A stretch of DNA of 64,000 bases from Arthrobacter sp. PGP41 (GTDB lineage Bacteria > Actinomycetota > Actinomycetes > Actinomycetales > Micrococcaceae), in NCBI RefSeq assembly GCF_002953935.1, contig NZ_CP026514.1, forward strand, positions 558,001 to 622,000, in the 5' to 3' direction. Shown here in pieces: positions 34,758-44,445 of the stretch. How positions within the stretch are numbered: position 1 is the stretch's first letter; each line of letters begins with the position of its first letter. Made by a program: the position numbers and the translations under genes. Below the pieces are notes generated by a model. The model saw only the letters and a program-made list of their open reading frames with translations. It was not told the DNA's origin and ran no database searches.

Positions 34758-35951
34758 GTGAACGGCCGGATCCTCGCCCGAATTCCCAACAGCTGGATCC
34801 TGCTGGCCTGCATTGGCCTGCTGGCCCTGAACCTGCGGGGCCCTTTTGTGGCAGTTGCCCCGGTAGTGGACCTGATGCAGGCAGAGCTCAACTTCTCGCC
34901 GGTCCTGTTGGGGCTCCTGACCAGCATCCCGGTGCTGTGCTTCTCCCTTGCCGCTCCGCTGGCCTCCCTGGCCGCGAGGAAATTCGGTGCCGAGTTCGCG
35001 GTGACGCTGACCATCCTCGGCGTACTTGCCGGGGTCCTGGTGCGTTCGGCGGGAGGCCCCATCCTGGTGGTGGCCGGGACGGTGCTGATTGGCCTGGCCA
35101 TCACGGTGGGCAACATCGCGGTGCCGCTGATCATCCGCCGCGATTTCGGGCAGGCCCGGCAGGGGACCGCGATGGGCATCTACACCGCGGCGTTGAACAT
35201 CGGCTCGTTCCTGACCTCGGTGGCCACAGCGCCGCTCGCCGGCCTGGCCGGGTGGCGGTTCGCGCTGGGATCCGTGGCCGTGCTGGCGGTGGTGGCAGTA
35301 GTTTTTTGGACCCTGGCCGTGGGGGCCCGCCGGGCTTTCTTCATTGCCCCCGACGACGGCGGAGGCATCCGGTTGCCTCCGGTTGACGGTGCGCGGTGGA
35401 CCACGGCCGGCCTGACGGCAGGCTTCGCGGGACAGGCCTTCTCCTATTACGGGGTAACCGCCTGGCTGCCGAAGATCCTGGCCGACGAGCTGGGAATGGC
35501 CCCTGCCGCGGCCGGTGCCGGATCCTCGCTGTTCCAGATCCTGGCGATCGCCGGCGGCCTGGGCGTTCCCTTGGCGGCGCGGTTTGCCAGTACGACCACC
35601 GTGGCCGTGGCCCTTGGCCTGATGTGGCTGACAGTCCCCCTGGGCCTGCTGCTGGCCCCGGATTGGTGGTGGCTGTGGTGCTCCCTGGGCGGCGTAGCCC
35701 AAGGTGGCGGCATCACGTTGATCTTCACCGCCATCATCAAGATCGCCCGGGACCAGGCGTCGGCAGGGAAGATGTCCGCCGTCGTCCAAGGCGCCGGATA
35801 TGCAATCGGGGCGGCCGCTCCTCCGCTGCTGGGGTACCTTCAGGGGCTGACCGGTTCCTGGGACGTGCCCATGCTGTTGATTCTGGCGTCGGTGCTGACG
35901 TTCTTCCTCACCACCACCCTTTCCGTGCGGAAGGTGCCGAAAAACCGCTGA
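34758..35951 (+). CDS. MFS transporter, CynX/NimT (cyanate permease) type
   Basis: 397 residues with about 12 hydrophobic segments. The first helix region ILLACIGLLALNLRGPFVAVAPVVDLMQ is the diagnostic N-terminus of the CynX/NimT/YycB group. RLGAEF-like loops (ARKFGAEFAVTLTILGVL) and RRDFGQARQGTAMGIYTAALN follow. It starts with GTG at 34758 since nearby ATGs are out of frame. Members carry cyanate, 2-nitroimidazole or unknown solutes, and the substrate here is unknown. A nested palindrome separates its end from aceB. Confidence 0.85.
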   Translation: MNGRILARIPNSWILLACIGLLALNLRGPFVAVAPVVDLMQAELNFSPVLLGLLTSIPVLCFSLAAPLASLAARKFGAEFAVTLTILGVLAGVLVRSAGGPILVVAGTVLIGLAITVGNIAVPLIIRRDFGQARQGTAMGIYTAALNIGSFLTSVATAPLAGLAGWRFALGSVAVLAVVAVVFWTLAVGARRAFFIAPDDGGGIRLPPVDGARWTTAGLTAGFAGQAFSYYGVTAWLPKILADELGMAPAAAGAGSSLFQILAIAGGLGVPLAARFASTTTVAVALGLMWLTVPLGLLLAPDWWWLWCSLGGVAQGGGITLIFTAIIKIARDQASAGKMSAVVQGAGYAIGAAAPPLLGYLQGLTGSWDVPMLLILASVLTFFLTTTLSVRKVPKNR

Positions 35952-35990
35952 GGCGAACAGCGCCGTCGTCGTACGCCCTCCGCCCCTTCC

Positions 35991-36093
35991 GACGCTCTCT
36001 CACTTGATGCGGGAAATAGTTGATCGCTCTCTCACTTTTCTAAGGAAAGTGAGAGAGCGATCGTGATTTCCAGCATCGAATGAGAGAGCGATC
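35991..36093. repeat. Nested palindromic element, family A copy 1
   Basis: A ~103-bp element between convergent genes. Outer arms GACGCTCTCTCACTTGATGC and GCATCGAATGAGAGAGCG enclose inner arms GATCGCTCTCTCACTTT and AAAGTGAGAGAGCGATC around a short TCTAAGG loop. The octamer CTCTCTCACTT is therefore present twice in each direction, allowing one long hairpin or slipped forms. Three other copies occur at 40965, 46009 and 47588. No T-tract or coding potential is seen. Confidence 0.9.
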
Positions 36094-36206
36094 AGGGAGT
36101 GCATTGGTGCGTTGGAGGTGCTCCGTCGCCGGGCCGGCCCTCCGGATTTCGGAGGTGCCTGTTGCGGAGGGCGTGCCGGCCCGGCGGACGGAAGTCTTGT
36201 TGGAAC

Positions 36207-37859
36207 CTACGCCGCCGCGAGCTCCTCGACAGTGGCCTTCTCACGGGCCTCCGTCAGGTACCGTGCGTAGGCGGGGAGGGTGAGGAAGGACGGGAAGTCC
36301 TGGCCGAGGGTGACTTCCTCGAAGATGTCCCGGGCGTCCTCGAACCGGTCGCCGTCGAAGCGTTCCAACCGTGCGAATTCCTCGTCCAGGAGCTCCTCCA
36401 CCCAGTGGTGGGTGATGATTTCCCCGTGGTCGGTGATGGCCCGGGCGTAGATCCACTGCCAGAGCTGCGAGCGGGAGATTTCCGCGGTGGCGGCGTCTTC
36501 CATGAGGTTGTGGATGGCCACTGCGCCGTTGCCCCGGAGCCAGGACTCGATGTAGCGGATGCCCACTTCGATGTTGTTCCGGATGCCCTGTTCGGTGATG
36601 GTCCCCTCGGTAGCGGCGACGTTGATCAGGGCGCGGTCATCCGGGGTGACGTCCTCGCGGAGCCGGTCCAGCTGGTTGGTGCGGGTGCCCAGGATGCTGT
36701 CGAACACCTCGCGGCAGACGGGCACCAGGTCGGGGTGGGCCACCCAGGAGCCGTCGAAGCCGTCGTTGGCTTCGCGGGTTTTGTCGGCGCGGACTTTTTC
36801 GAGGGCGTTGGTGTTCGCTTCTGGGTCTTTGCGGTTGGGGACGGCTGCGGCCATTCCGCCGATGGCCATGGCCCCGCGTTTGTGGCAGGCGCGGACCAGC
36901 TGTTCGGTGTAGGCGCGCATGAAGGGCTGGGTCATGGTCACCTGGCCGCGGTCCGGGAGGACGAAGCGGGGGCCGCGGGTGCGGAAGTTCTTGATCAGGG
37001 AGAAGATGTAGTCCCACCGGCCGGCGTTCAGGCCCGCGGCGTGGTCGCGCAGTTCGTAGAGGATTTCCTCCATTTCGAAGGCCGCGGTGATGGTCTCGAT
37101 CAGCACGGTGGCGCGGATAGTGCCCTGCGGGATGCCGAGCAGGTCCTGGGCGAGGATGAAGATGTCGTTCCAGAGCCGGGCTTCGAGGTGGTTTTCGATC
37201 TTGGGCAGGTAGAAGTACGGTCCCTTGCCCTGGGCGAGCAGGCGCCGGGTGTTGTGGAAGAAGAACAGGCCGAAGTCCACGATGCCGCCCGCGACCGGTT
37301 CGCCGTCGATCAGCATGTGCTTCTCCGGCAGGTGCCAGCCGCGGGGGCGGACCACAATGGTGGGCAGGTCGCCGGCGGGGCGGAGCTTGTATTCCTTGCC
37401 TTCGGGGGTGGTGAAGTCGATGCGGCGTTCCAGGGCGTCGGTGAGGTTCAGCTGGCCCTTGATGACGTTGCGCCAGGTGGGGGTGGAGGAGTCCTCCATG
37501 TCCGCCAGCCAGACCTTGGCGCCGGAGTTCAGGGCGTTGATGGTCATCTTCTGGTCTACCGGGCCGGTGATTTCCACGCGGCGGTCCTCCAGGCCGGGTG
37601 CCGGCGGAGCGACGCGCCAGGAGGGGTCGTTGCGGATGTGCTCGGTCTCGCGGAGGAACCGCGGGTCCTGCCCGGAGGCGATGGCACCCCGCCGGCTGCG
37701 CCGGGCCTGCAGCAGCTCCTGCCGCCGTGCCGCCGTCGCCCGGTGCAGCTTGGCGATGAACGCCAGGGCATCCGGAGTCAGCACCTCTTGCTGCCGGCAC
37801 ACAGGCTGCGCGGTCAAGGTAATGCCATTGATGGTGAAGGTGTCGGTGAAGCTGTTCAT
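36207..37859 (-). CDS. aceB: Malate synthase A
   Basis: Condenses glyoxylate with acetyl-CoA to malate, second step of the glyoxylate shunt, in the cytoplasm. At 550 residues it matches the A isoform. Visible family blocks are [65 protein letters not shown] and [20 protein letters not shown]. The conserved acidic and arginine residues lie in these. The ATG at 37859 follows CAGGAG. It lies downstream of aceA on the same strand, separated by a family B palindrome. Confidence 0.96.
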   Translation of the reverse strand: MNSFTDTFTINGITLTAQPVCRQQEVLTPDALAFIAKLHRATAARRQELLQARRSRRGAIASGQDPRFLRETEHIRNDPSWRVAPPAPGLEDRRVEITGPVDQKMTINALNSGAKVWLADMEDSSTPTWRNVIKGQLNLTDALERRIDFTTPEGKEYKLRPAGDLPTIVVRPRGWHLPEKHMLIDGEPVAGGIVDFGLFFFHNTRRLLAQGKGPYFYLPKIENHLEARLWNDIFILAQDLLGIPQGTIRATVLIETITAAFEMEEILYELRDHAAGLNAGRWDYIFSLIKNFRTRGPRFVLPDRGQVTMTQPFMRAYTEQLVRACHKRGAMAIGGMAAAVPNRKDPEANTNALEKVRADKTREANDGFDGSWVAHPDLVPVCREVFDSILGTRTNQLDRLREDVTPDDRALINVAATEGTITEQGIRNNIEVGIRYIESWLRGNGAVAIHNLMEDAATAEISRSQLWQWIYARAITDHGEIITHHWVEELLDEEFARLERFDGDRFEDARDIFEEVTLGQDFPSFLTLPAYARYLTEAREKATVEELAAA

Positions 37860-37880
37860 GTCATGTGCTCCTGATGCAGG

Positions 37881-37946
37881 CCCAACTGGGTAGCAGTAAG
37901 TGTCGTTTTGAGCCTCCAAAACGACACTTAGTGCTACTTACTTGGG
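37881..37946. repeat. Palindromic element, family B copy 1
   Basis: A 66-bp near-perfect palindrome between aceA and aceB. Its core is TAAGTGTCGTTTTG and CAAAACGACACTTA around AGCCTC. It is extended by GTAGCA/TGCTAC and by outer CCCAA/TTGGG arms. The same element recurs at 54942. It is not followed by a T-tract, so terminator function is uncertain; it could modulate aceA-aceB readthrough or mRNA stability. Confidence 0.9.
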
Positions 37947-37952
37947 AAAGTT

Positions 37953-39296
37953 TTAGTGGAATTGGCCCTCTTCGGTCGATCCGACCAAGGCGAGGGTGGA
38001 TGCGTTCGGGTTGAGCGCAGTGGCGATGTCGTCGAAGTAGCCGGTGCCGACTTCGCGCTGGTGCTTGGTTGCGGTGTAGCCGCGGGATTCGGAGGCGAAT
38101 TCCTTTTCCTGGAGCTCGACGTAGGCGCTCATGCCTTCCCGGGCGTAGCCGTGGGCGAGGTCGAACATCGAGTAGTTCAGGGCGTGGAAGCCGGCCAGGG
38201 TGATGAACTGGAACGTGAAGCCCATGGCGCCCAGTTCACGCTGGAACTTCGCGATGGTGGCGTCGTCCAGGTGCTTGCGCCAGTTGAACGACGGCGAGCA
38301 GTTGTAGGAGAGCATCTGATCCGGGAACTCGGCCTTGACTGCTTCGGCGAACGTGCGGGCGAGCTCGAGGTCCGGGGTGCCGGTTTCCATCCAGATCAGG
38401 TCGGAGTAGGGGGCGTAGGCCTTGGCGCGGGCGATGCAGGGTTCGATGCCGTTGCGGACCTTGTAGAAGCCCTCCGGGGTGCGGACCGGCTGTCCTCCTT
38501 CGCGGAGGATGAATTCCTGGTCGCGTTCGTCGACGTCGGAGGTGATCAGGGTCGCTGCCTCCGCGTCGGTGCGGGCAATGACCACCGACGGGGTGCCGGC
38601 GACGTCCGCGGCGAGACGGGCAGCGTTGAGGGTCCGGACGTGCTGCTGGGTGGGGATGAGGACCTTGCCGCCGAGGTGGCCGCACTTCTTTTCCGACGCG
38701 AGCTGGTCCTCCCAGTGCACACCAGCGGCGCCGGCCTGGATCATGGATTTCATGAGCTCGTAGGCGTTCAGCGGGCCGCCGAAACCGGCTTCAGCATCGG
38801 CAACGATCGGGACCAGCCAGTCCTCGACGGTCCGGATGCCCTCGGAGAACTCGATCTGGTCGGCCCGGAGCAGGGCGTTGTTGATCCGGCGGACCACCGT
38901 CGGGACCGAGTTGGCCGGGTAGAGCGACTGGTCCGGGTAGGTGTGGCCGGAGTTGTTCGCGTCGGCTGCGACCTGCCAGCCGGAAAGGTAGATGGCCCGC
39001 AACCCGGCCTTGACCTGCTGCACGGCCTGGTTGCCGGTCAACGCGCCGAGCGCGTTGGTGTAGCCGCCGGTCTTGTGCTCCTCGGTGAGCTGCTTCCACA
39101 GCTTCTCCGAGCCGCGGCGGGCCAGGGTGTGCTCTTCGGAGACGCGGCCGCGGAGACGGACGACGTCGGAGGCTGAGTAGTCCCGGGTCACACCTTCCCA
39201 ACGGGGGTTGGCGGCCCACTCGAGCTCCAGGGCGGCGGCCTGCGATTCTGCGTCCTGGCCGGGCGTCTGCTGGGTGGGCTCAAATGCTGCAGTCAT
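37953..39296 (-). CDS. aceA: Isocitrate lyase
   Basis: Cleaves isocitrate into succinate and glyoxylate, entry step of the glyoxylate shunt needed for growth on acetate and fatty acids. 447 residues, normal for AceA. The catalytic loop is [16 protein letters not shown] with the active-site Cys. Mg and substrate regions appear in [21 protein letters not shown] and [11 protein letters not shown]. The ATG at 39296 has AAGGAGATC upstream. It is divergent from the RamB-like regulator and upstream of aceB. Confidence 0.97.
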   Translation of the reverse strand: MTAAFEPTQQTPGQDAESQAAALELEWAANPRWEGVTRDYSASDVVRLRGRVSEEHTLARRGSEKLWKQLTEEHKTGGYTNALGALTGNQAVQQVKAGLRAIYLSGWQVAADANNSGHTYPDQSLYPANSVPTVVRRINNALLRADQIEFSEGIRTVEDWLVPIVADAEAGFGGPLNAYELMKSMIQAGAAGVHWEDQLASEKKCGHLGGKVLIPTQQHVRTLNAARLAADVAGTPSVVIARTDAEAATLITSDVDERDQEFILREGGQPVRTPEGFYKVRNGIEPCIARAKAYAPYSDLIWMETGTPDLELARTFAEAVKAEFPDQMLSYNCSPSFNWRKHLDDATIAKFQRELGAMGFTFQFITLAGFHALNYSMFDLAHGYAREGMSAYVELQEKEFASESRGYTATKHQREVGTGYFDDIATALNPNASTLALVGSTEEGQFH

Positions 39297-39429
39297 CGTT
39301 GATCTCCTTGATTGAGCTCCGGGATCGGATAGGTGGGAACCGCGTCATTGAGGTTCCCACCGGCCTTCCGGTGCGGTGTTTCTTTCCGTGACACTTACTT
39401 TTCCGCACTTCCAAGAGGCTTTCTAGAGA

Positions 39430-39475
39430 GAAATGCTGGAAAGAAATGCGTTTCTTCACGTATTCTTTAGAAATG
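39430..39475. promoter_or_regulatory. Direct repeats between aceA and RamB-like regulator
   Basis: Three copies of GAAATG(C) at 39430-39436, 39443-39449 and 39470-39475, the first two 13 bases apart. The middle copy also forms an AGAAA/TTTCT inverted pair. They lie in the divergent control region close to the regulator's start and are plausible autoregulatory or aceA-regulatory sites. They do not match the published C. glutamicum RamB consensus closely. Confidence 0.35.
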
Positions 39476-40960
39476 TCCCCTGGAAGCTGGAACCGCGAAG
39501 CCGCGCCGCCAACACCGTCCGCCGCGTCTGCTGAACTGGACGTCATCAGCCTGGGCCGCCGCGTGCGCCATCTGCGCAAGCAAGCCGGACTGACCCTGGA
39601 TAACCTCAGCGCCGCCGTCGGTACCGCACCCAGCCAGTTGAGCCTGATCGAGAACGGCAAGCGGGAACCGAAGCTGGGGCTCCTGCAGCACCTGGCGTCC
39701 GCCCTCAATGTCAGCATCGACCAACTTCTCGGCGCGGAACCTCCCAGCCGCCGGGCCGCCCTGGAGATCGAGCTCGAACGCTACCAGCGCAGCCCGCTCT
39801 ACGAGACGCTGAACCTGCCCAAAATCCGCATCAGCTCGCGGCTTCCGGTGGACGTGCTGGAGGCCCAGGTGGGGCTGCTGCATGAGCTGGAGCGCAAGAT
39901 GAACGAGCAGGTGGCCACCCCGGAGGAAGCGCGCCGGGCGAACGGTGAACTGCGGGCAATGATGCGCGAGCGCGGCAACTATTTTCCGGAGTACGAGGCC
40001 GAGGCGCAGAAGGTGCTCAAGGGGGTTGGTTACACTACCGGCCCGCTTAGCCAGCACGTCATCGCGGACATCGCCGAGAACCTCGGATTCACCCTGCACC
40101 ATGTGGGTGACCTGCCGCATTCCACCCGTTCCGTGACCGATTTGAAGAACCGCAGAATTTACCTGACCCAGAACCAGCGGCAGGACCACGACCCCCGGTC
40201 GGTGCTGCTGCAGGCCCTGGGTCACTACGTGCTGGGGCACGAAACCCCGAAGAACTACGGCGACTTCCTGGCCCAGCGCGTGGCAACGAACTATTTTGCT
40301 GCAGCGCTCCTGCTGCCGGAAAAGGCAACCCTGGAATTTTTGCAGAAGGCGAAGGCCGCCAAGGAAATCGCCGTGGAGGACATCAGGGACGCTTTTGCCG
40401 TGTCCTATGAAACGGCAGCCCACCGGTTTACGAACCTTGCCACGCAGCACTTGGGCATCACCACCCATTTCCAGAAGACGCACCAGAGCGGAATCATCTA
40501 CAAGGCATACGAGAACGACGGCGTGGCGTTCCCGCAGGACCACACCGGCGCCATCGAGGGCCAGCCGTCGTGCAAGGCCTGGACTTCCCGCGCAGTGTTC
40601 GACGTTCCGGACAAGTTCAGCGCCTACAGCCAGTACACCGACACGCCCTCCGGGACGTACTGGTGCACCGCCCGCACCGAACGTTCAGCCAGCGGCGAGT
40701 TTTCGCTCAGCATCGGCGTGCCGTACCAGCACGTCAAATGGTTCCGCGGACGGGAAACCACCGCGCGGGCCAAGTCCACCTGCCCCGATCCGAACTGCTG
40801 CAAACGGCCGCCGACCGAGCTCGCCTCGCAGTGGGCCGGCAACGCATGGCCCTCCGCCCGGGCCCATTCGCACCTGCTGGCGGCCATGCCGCCCGGCGCC
40901 TTCCCCGGCGTCGACGAAACCGAGGTGTACAGCTTCCTTCAGGCGCACTCGGGAACGTGA
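39473..40960 (+). CDS. RamB-like HTH transcriptional regulator (acetate/glyoxylate metabolism)
   Basis: A short-chain-acyl-type regulator of 495 residues. An XRE HTH is near residues 23-77: LGRRVRHLRKQAGLTLDNLS, then SQLSLIENGKREP. The central domain (about 160-330) resembles the ImmA/IrrE metallopeptidase-like module, with LLQALGHYVLGHE carrying an HxxxxH-type pattern. The C-terminal DUF2083-like domain has conserved Cys residues (STCPDPNCCKRPP). RamB in Corynebacterium represses acetate and glyoxylate genes, and the divergent aceA supports that role here. ATG 39473 is preferred; ATG 39446 adds 9 residues. Confidence 0.88.
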   Translation: MSPGSWNREAAPPTPSAASAELDVISLGRRVRHLRKQAGLTLDNLSAAVGTAPSQLSLIENGKREPKLGLLQHLASALNVSIDQLLGAEPPSRRAALEIELERYQRSPLYETLNLPKIRISSRLPVDVLEAQVGLLHELERKMNEQVATPEEARRANGELRAMMRERGNYFPEYEAEAQKVLKGVGYTTGPLSQHVIADIAENLGFTLHHVGDLPHSTRSVTDLKNRRIYLTQNQRQDHDPRSVLLQALGHYVLGHETPKNYGDFLAQRVATNYFAAALLLPEKATLEFLQKAKAAKEIAVEDIRDAFAVSYETAAHRFTNLATQHLGITTHFQKTHQSGIIYKAYENDGVAFPQDHTGAIEGQPSCKAWTSRAVFDVPDKFSAYSQYTDTPSGTYWCTARTERSASGEFSLSIGVPYQHVKWFRGRETTARAKSTCPDPNCCKRPPTELASQWAGNAWPSARAHSHLLAAMPPGAFPGVDETEVYSFLQAHSGT

Positions 40961-40964
40961 CCCG

Positions 40965-41067
40965 GACGCTCTCTCACTTAATGCGCGTTTTCCCGGGACC
41001 CTCTCTCACTTTCTTAAGGAAAGTGAGAGAGGGTCCCGGGTTTTCCAGCATTAAGTGAGAGAGGATC
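40965..41067. repeat. Nested palindromic element, family A copy 2
   Basis: The best-preserved copy. Outer arms are CTCTCTCACTTAATGC and GCATTAAGTGAGAGAG. The inner hairpin has arms of 22 bp (CCCGGGACCCTCTCTCACTT plus TC) around TTAAG. It fills the space between the stop of the RamB-like gene (40960) and the stop of the convergent TAXI gene (41071) almost exactly. Confidence 0.92.
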
Positions 41068-41070
41068 GGG

Positions 41071-42081
41071 TCACCCGTGCAGCTCGCGGTAAGCGTCCGC
41101 CGCTGCCGGGTGCAACGGAATGCCAGCCGTGTTAATCAGGGAATCCGGGCTCAGGAACTGAACGCCCAGGCTCGAGCGGGGGATCAGCTCCTCAGCATGG
41201 CCCACCAGTAATTCCACGGTCCGTTTCACGGTGCGGGCGTCCAGGTCGCGCCGGCACAGCAGCAGGTTGGTCACCCCCACCGTCCAGACGGCAGGGGCAC
41301 CCCCGTAAGCGCCTGCCGGGATCAGGACCCGGTCATAAAAGACGCCGTACCTGGACCGAAGCGCCGGCAACAACAGGGAAAGATCGAGGAAGTTAAGACC
41401 CACGTCGTCATGGGCGGCGGAGATCGCGGCCGTGGGAACGCCCCCGGACCAGAACAGGGCGTCCACTGACCCCGCACGCAGTGCCGCGAGGCCGTCATTG
41501 AGGCCCAGGTTCAGGACGGTGACGGCTTGTCCGGCAGCACCGGCCCCGCCGGCAGCGACGGAACCAAGCCCGGCGGCCTCAAGGAGGCGGGGAGTGGTGA
41601 GGGACGTCCCCGAACCCGGCTCGCCCACAGCCACCGTCCTGCCGGCCAGCTCCCCGATGCTCCGGATGCCGCTGGCCTTCCGGACCACGCAATGGACGTA
41701 GTTTTCGTACACCCGCCCCAGCGCCGTAATGCCGGCGTCGGACGAGTTCTTCCCTGCTTCCCTCTGCGCGGCGGCATCAGCGAGGGCGACGGCGAACGTG
41801 GCTTGCCCGGCAGCGAGCTGTCTGAGGTTGTCCAGGCTGCCCCCCGTGGTCAGGGCCGTGGCCTGCCGGGCCACTCCATGGCGCTGCAGGGACGCGGCGA
41901 GCAGGGTGGCGAACTCCAGGTAGAAGCCGCCCGGTTCGCCGCCCGCAACGGTGACGGCGTCCGGGCTGTCCGCCGGGGTGCAGGCCGCCAGGGCCGGTAG
42001 CAGCAGTCCCGCGAGCCCTGCGGCAACACCGGCCCTGATGGCTTCGCGTCTCGACGGCAGGCTGAAACGAACGTCAGGCAT
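41071..42081 (-). CDS. TAXI family solute-binding lipoprotein
   Basis: 336-residue TAXI-type (TRAP-associated) extracytoplasmic binding protein. The N-terminus has RREAIRAG, a hydrophobic stretch and lipobox LPALAACTPAD. Mature motifs TVAGGEPGGFYLEFATLLA, TTGGSLDNLRQLAAGQATFA and TVAVGEPGSGTSLTTPRLL are diagnostic. No TRAP membrane subunits (DctQ/DctM) are nearby. Instead the gene overlaps the end of a sensor kinase gene by 8 bases and shares its operon, so a ligand-presenting role for signalling is a good hypothesis. The MHS carrier across the divergent promoter could be the actual transporter. Confidence 0.88.
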   Translation of the reverse strand: MPDVRFSLPSRREAIRAGVAAGLAGLLLPALAACTPADSPDAVTVAGGEPGGFYLEFATLLAASLQRHGVARQATALTTGGSLDNLRQLAAGQATFAVALADAAAQREAGKNSSDAGITALGRVYENYVHCVVRKASGIRSIGELAGRTVAVGEPGSGTSLTTPRLLEAAGLGSVAAGGAGAAGQAVTVLNLGLNDGLAALRAGSVDALFWSGGVPTAAISAAHDDVGLNFLDLSLLLPALRSRYGVFYDRVLIPAGAYGGAPAVWTVGVTNLLLCRRDLDARTVKRTVELLVGHAEELIPRSSLGVQFLSPDSLINTAGIPLHPAAADAYRELHG

Positions 42082-43525
42082 GCGGAGCCACCTGCCCCGT
42101 GGCTTCCGGACCGCTTTTAGGGACCAGGGGAAACTCCAGGAACGCCGCCAGGCCGTGCGGGTGCGCCTCGCGGAGCAGCAGGCGTCCGCCATTGGCTGCG
42201 GCCAGCTTTTCGACGATGGTCATGCCCAAGCCGTTTCCGCGCACGTCCCGGTGCTTCGGTGAGCGCCAAAACCGCTGTGTGGCAGCTGCCCTTTCCTCGG
42301 ACGAGAGCCCGGGCCCGTCGTCGGACACTTGGATCACCACGGTGGCGCCGACCTGACGGACGGCAACTGATATCCGGGCGCGGCCGGCATATTTGATCGC
42401 GTTGTTCAGCAGTTCCCCGACCATCTGCGCGAGGTCCCCGGCGTCGCAGGCAATCAGTGCGGGCTGGCCGGGCGTTCTGTCGAAATGGATGGAGGCGCCG
42501 GCACGTCGCGCGGCAGGTGCTGCACGTTCGGCCTGTTCCTGCAGGACAGGGACTGGATCAATGGGCCCCCGATCTCGTCGGGAAGGCGCCTCACCGGGTG
42601 TGCCGGCGGAGTCCTCGAAGGCCCGGTGTTCGGCGGCGGCGAGTTTGAGGACGCCGTCAAGGATCTCCTCCACCCTCTCCAGCTCAGTCTCGACGGCGGA
42701 TGCAGCCGTCTTTTCCCGGGTGGTCTTCAATTCCAGCTGCAGCAAGTCGACGCGCAGCCGCAGCGCACCAACAGGGTTGCGCAGTTCATGGGAGGTGTCC
42801 GCAATGAGCTGGCGTTGCGCTTCGATGCTGTCGCTGACGCTTTGTGCCATCGCAGTGAAGGAACGGCTCAGCGCCCTCAGCTCGGGAGGTCCTTCCTCCG
42901 GTAGCCGGCTGCTCCGGCCGGTGGTTTCCAGTTCGGCGACGGCCGCATTGAGCCGGTGGACCGGGCGCAGCACCCAGCGGGTCACCCGGGATGCGGCGAT
43001 GAGGAGCATTGCCATGAGTGCCGCCGCGGCCAGTCCGACACCTAGCCAGCGTTCGCGGAGTTTCTGCCGGGCAGCGTCCTGGTTGACTTCCAGGACCGCT
43101 GCGCCGAGTACCTGGCTGGCGCTTCCAAACGAGCGGGAAATCACCTCCGAGCCTGTGCCGAACGGTTGAAGCGGCGCCACTGTGGTGTCACTGAGGTTCA
43201 GGCTGGCCCTGGCCAAAGCATTCCGCACGTCTGCCCGGTCCTCGCTCAGGCCGCCGGAGCGCAGGGTGCCCTGCTGGAGCCGGATCAGGACTCCTTCCTC
43301 GTAGAGCTCCGAGTACCTGTCCATTTCGGCCTGCAACTGGGTGGAATCGCCTCCCTCAGTGCCGGCGTCGAACGCAACCTGCGCCAGCCTGTTCAGGGCA
43401 GTGGCCCTGTTGATCTGGAGTTCCTGCGTGAGTTCCCGGCTGGCCGAAGCCAGGAGGGCGTTGGACGCGATGAGCACCAGGAGGACGGAGAGGATGCTCA
43501 GGATCCCGAGGACACGGAGCTTCAC
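42074..43525 (-). CDS. Sensor histidine kinase
   Basis: 483-residue membrane kinase. An N-terminal helix (ILSILSVLLVLIASNALLAS) and a second near residues 167-187 flank an extracytoplasmic sensor of about 140 residues. Then come HAMP (RPVHRLNAAVAELE), the phosphoacceptor motif LIADTSHELRNPVGALRLRV with its His, and an ATPase domain with NNAIKYAGRARI (N box), DDGPGL (G1) and GNGLGMTIVEKLAAANGG (G2). It is co-expressed with a response regulator (ATGA overlap) and with the TAXI protein downstream. It probably senses an organic acid, directly or through the TAXI protein. Confidence 0.93.
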   Translation of the reverse strand: MKLRVLGILSILSVLLVLIASNALLASASRELTQELQINRATALNRLAQVAFDAGTEGGDSTQLQAEMDRYSELYEEGVLIRLQQGTLRSGGLSEDRADVRNALARASLNLSDTTVAPLQPFGTGSEVISRSFGSASQVLGAAVLEVNQDAARQKLRERWLGVGLAAAALMAMLLIAASRVTRWVLRPVHRLNAAVAELETTGRSSRLPEEGPPELRALSRSFTAMAQSVSDSIEAQRQLIADTSHELRNPVGALRLRVDLLQLELKTTREKTAASAVETELERVEEILDGVLKLAAAEHRAFEDSAGTPGEAPSRRDRGPIDPVPVLQEQAERAAPAARRAGASIHFDRTPGQPALIACDAGDLAQMVGELLNNAIKYAGRARISVAVRQVGATVVIQVSDDGPGLSSEERAAATQRFWRSPKHRDVRGNGLGMTIVEKLAAANGGRLLLREAHPHGLAAFLEFPLVPKSGPEATGQVAPHA

Positions 43526-44190
43526 TCAGGGTCCGCCTCGACCCTATAACCAACTCCGCGGACGTTGATGATGAACCCCGGCAGCTGCAGCTTGGACCTC
43601 AGCCCGGTCAGGTGCACGTCAAGTGACCGCGAGGAGGCCAGGAACGCATCGCCCCACAGGGCGTCCAAGATCTGCTCCCGGGTCACTACTGACCCTGCAT
43701 GGCTGGCCAGCAGAGCCAGCAGATCGAATTCCGTGGCGGTCAGGGGGAGCACTTGCCCGTAGAGGACTGCCAGGCGGCGTTCGAGGTCCACCTCAAGTTC
43801 CCCCAGCACGATCCGCCGCTGCGTGTTGCCGGGCGCGCGGCCCGCCCGCCGGGTGACGGCTTCGATCCGGGCCAGGAGCTCCACGAGCTTGACCGGCTTG
43901 ACGAGGTAGTCATCAGCCCCGGATCGGAGGCCAAGGACCACGCTCCGCTCATCGTCGCGCGCTGTGAGGATCAGGATGGGAACGTCCGTGACCTGCCGAA
44001 GCTTCCGGAGCACCTCAAGGCCGTCCATGTCGGGAAGTCCCAGGTCCAGCAGGATCACGCCGAAGCGCCGGTGCTCCAGGAGTGCATCGGCGCCCCGGGA
44101 AACCCTGGCCGACGCATGCCCGGCGGAAACCACGGCCGCCCCGAGGGCGGATGCCATGGCGTCGTCGTCCTCGACGATCAGCACATCCAT
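43522..44190 (-). CDS. OmpR/PhoB family response regulator
   Basis: 222 residues. The receiver domain has the acidic pair in LIVEDDDAM, the phosphoacceptor Asp in VILLDLGLPDMDG (about residue 51) and the Lys in DDYLVKPVKLVEL. The C-terminal winged helix shows LTATEFDLLALLASHAGSVV, REQILDALWG and SLDVHLTGLRSKL. First gene of the leftward operon with the sensor kinase and TAXI protein. The divergent MHS carrier is the likely target. Confidence 0.94.
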   Translation of the reverse strand: MDVLIVEDDDAMASALGAAVVSAGHASARVSRGADALLEHRRFGVILLDLGLPDMDGLEVLRKLRQVTDVPILILTARDDERSVVLGLRSGADDYLVKPVKLVELLARIEAVTRRAGRAPGNTQRRIVLGELEVDLERRLAVLYGQVLPLTATEFDLLALLASHAGSVVTREQILDALWGDAFLASSRSLDVHLTGLRSKLQLPGFIINVRGVGYRVEADPE

Positions 44191-44337
44191 TGCCAGTTCC
44201 TGTTCCGTTGGGCGGCTTCCGTTTCCAGGGACGCGATTTCCCCTGCCCGCCTTTGGAGATTACCCCTTTCGCTTGTCTTCCGCCCGGCCCGGGGCGGTTC
44301 AGCTCCGCCGCCCGGGACCGCTGCCCGCGGGAAAACC

Positions 44338-44354
44338 TAAGGAAGTGTTAGGAA
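44338..44354. promoter_or_regulatory. Direct repeat, candidate response-regulator site
   Basis: TAAGGAA (44338-44344) and TTAGGAA (44348-44354) are spaced by 10 bases start to start. Tandem half-sites one helical turn apart are the standard target of OmpR/PhoB dimers. They lie in the divergent region between the response-regulator gene and the leader ORF/MHS carrier. Confidence 0.5.
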
Positions 44355-44445
44355 TTCGGATTTCGCTTGGGCTGTGCGCTGGCTCACCAATAGCTTTGGT
44401 GGGGTCCCCGGGCTTCCAGGGGACGTTCAACGTCGAGGAGGAACC

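Noticed and set aside
36099..37874. Rightward open frame of about 590 codons opposite aceB
   Set aside because: Antisense shadow of malate synthase. The translation is low-complexity Val/Gly/Asp sequence without family motifs.
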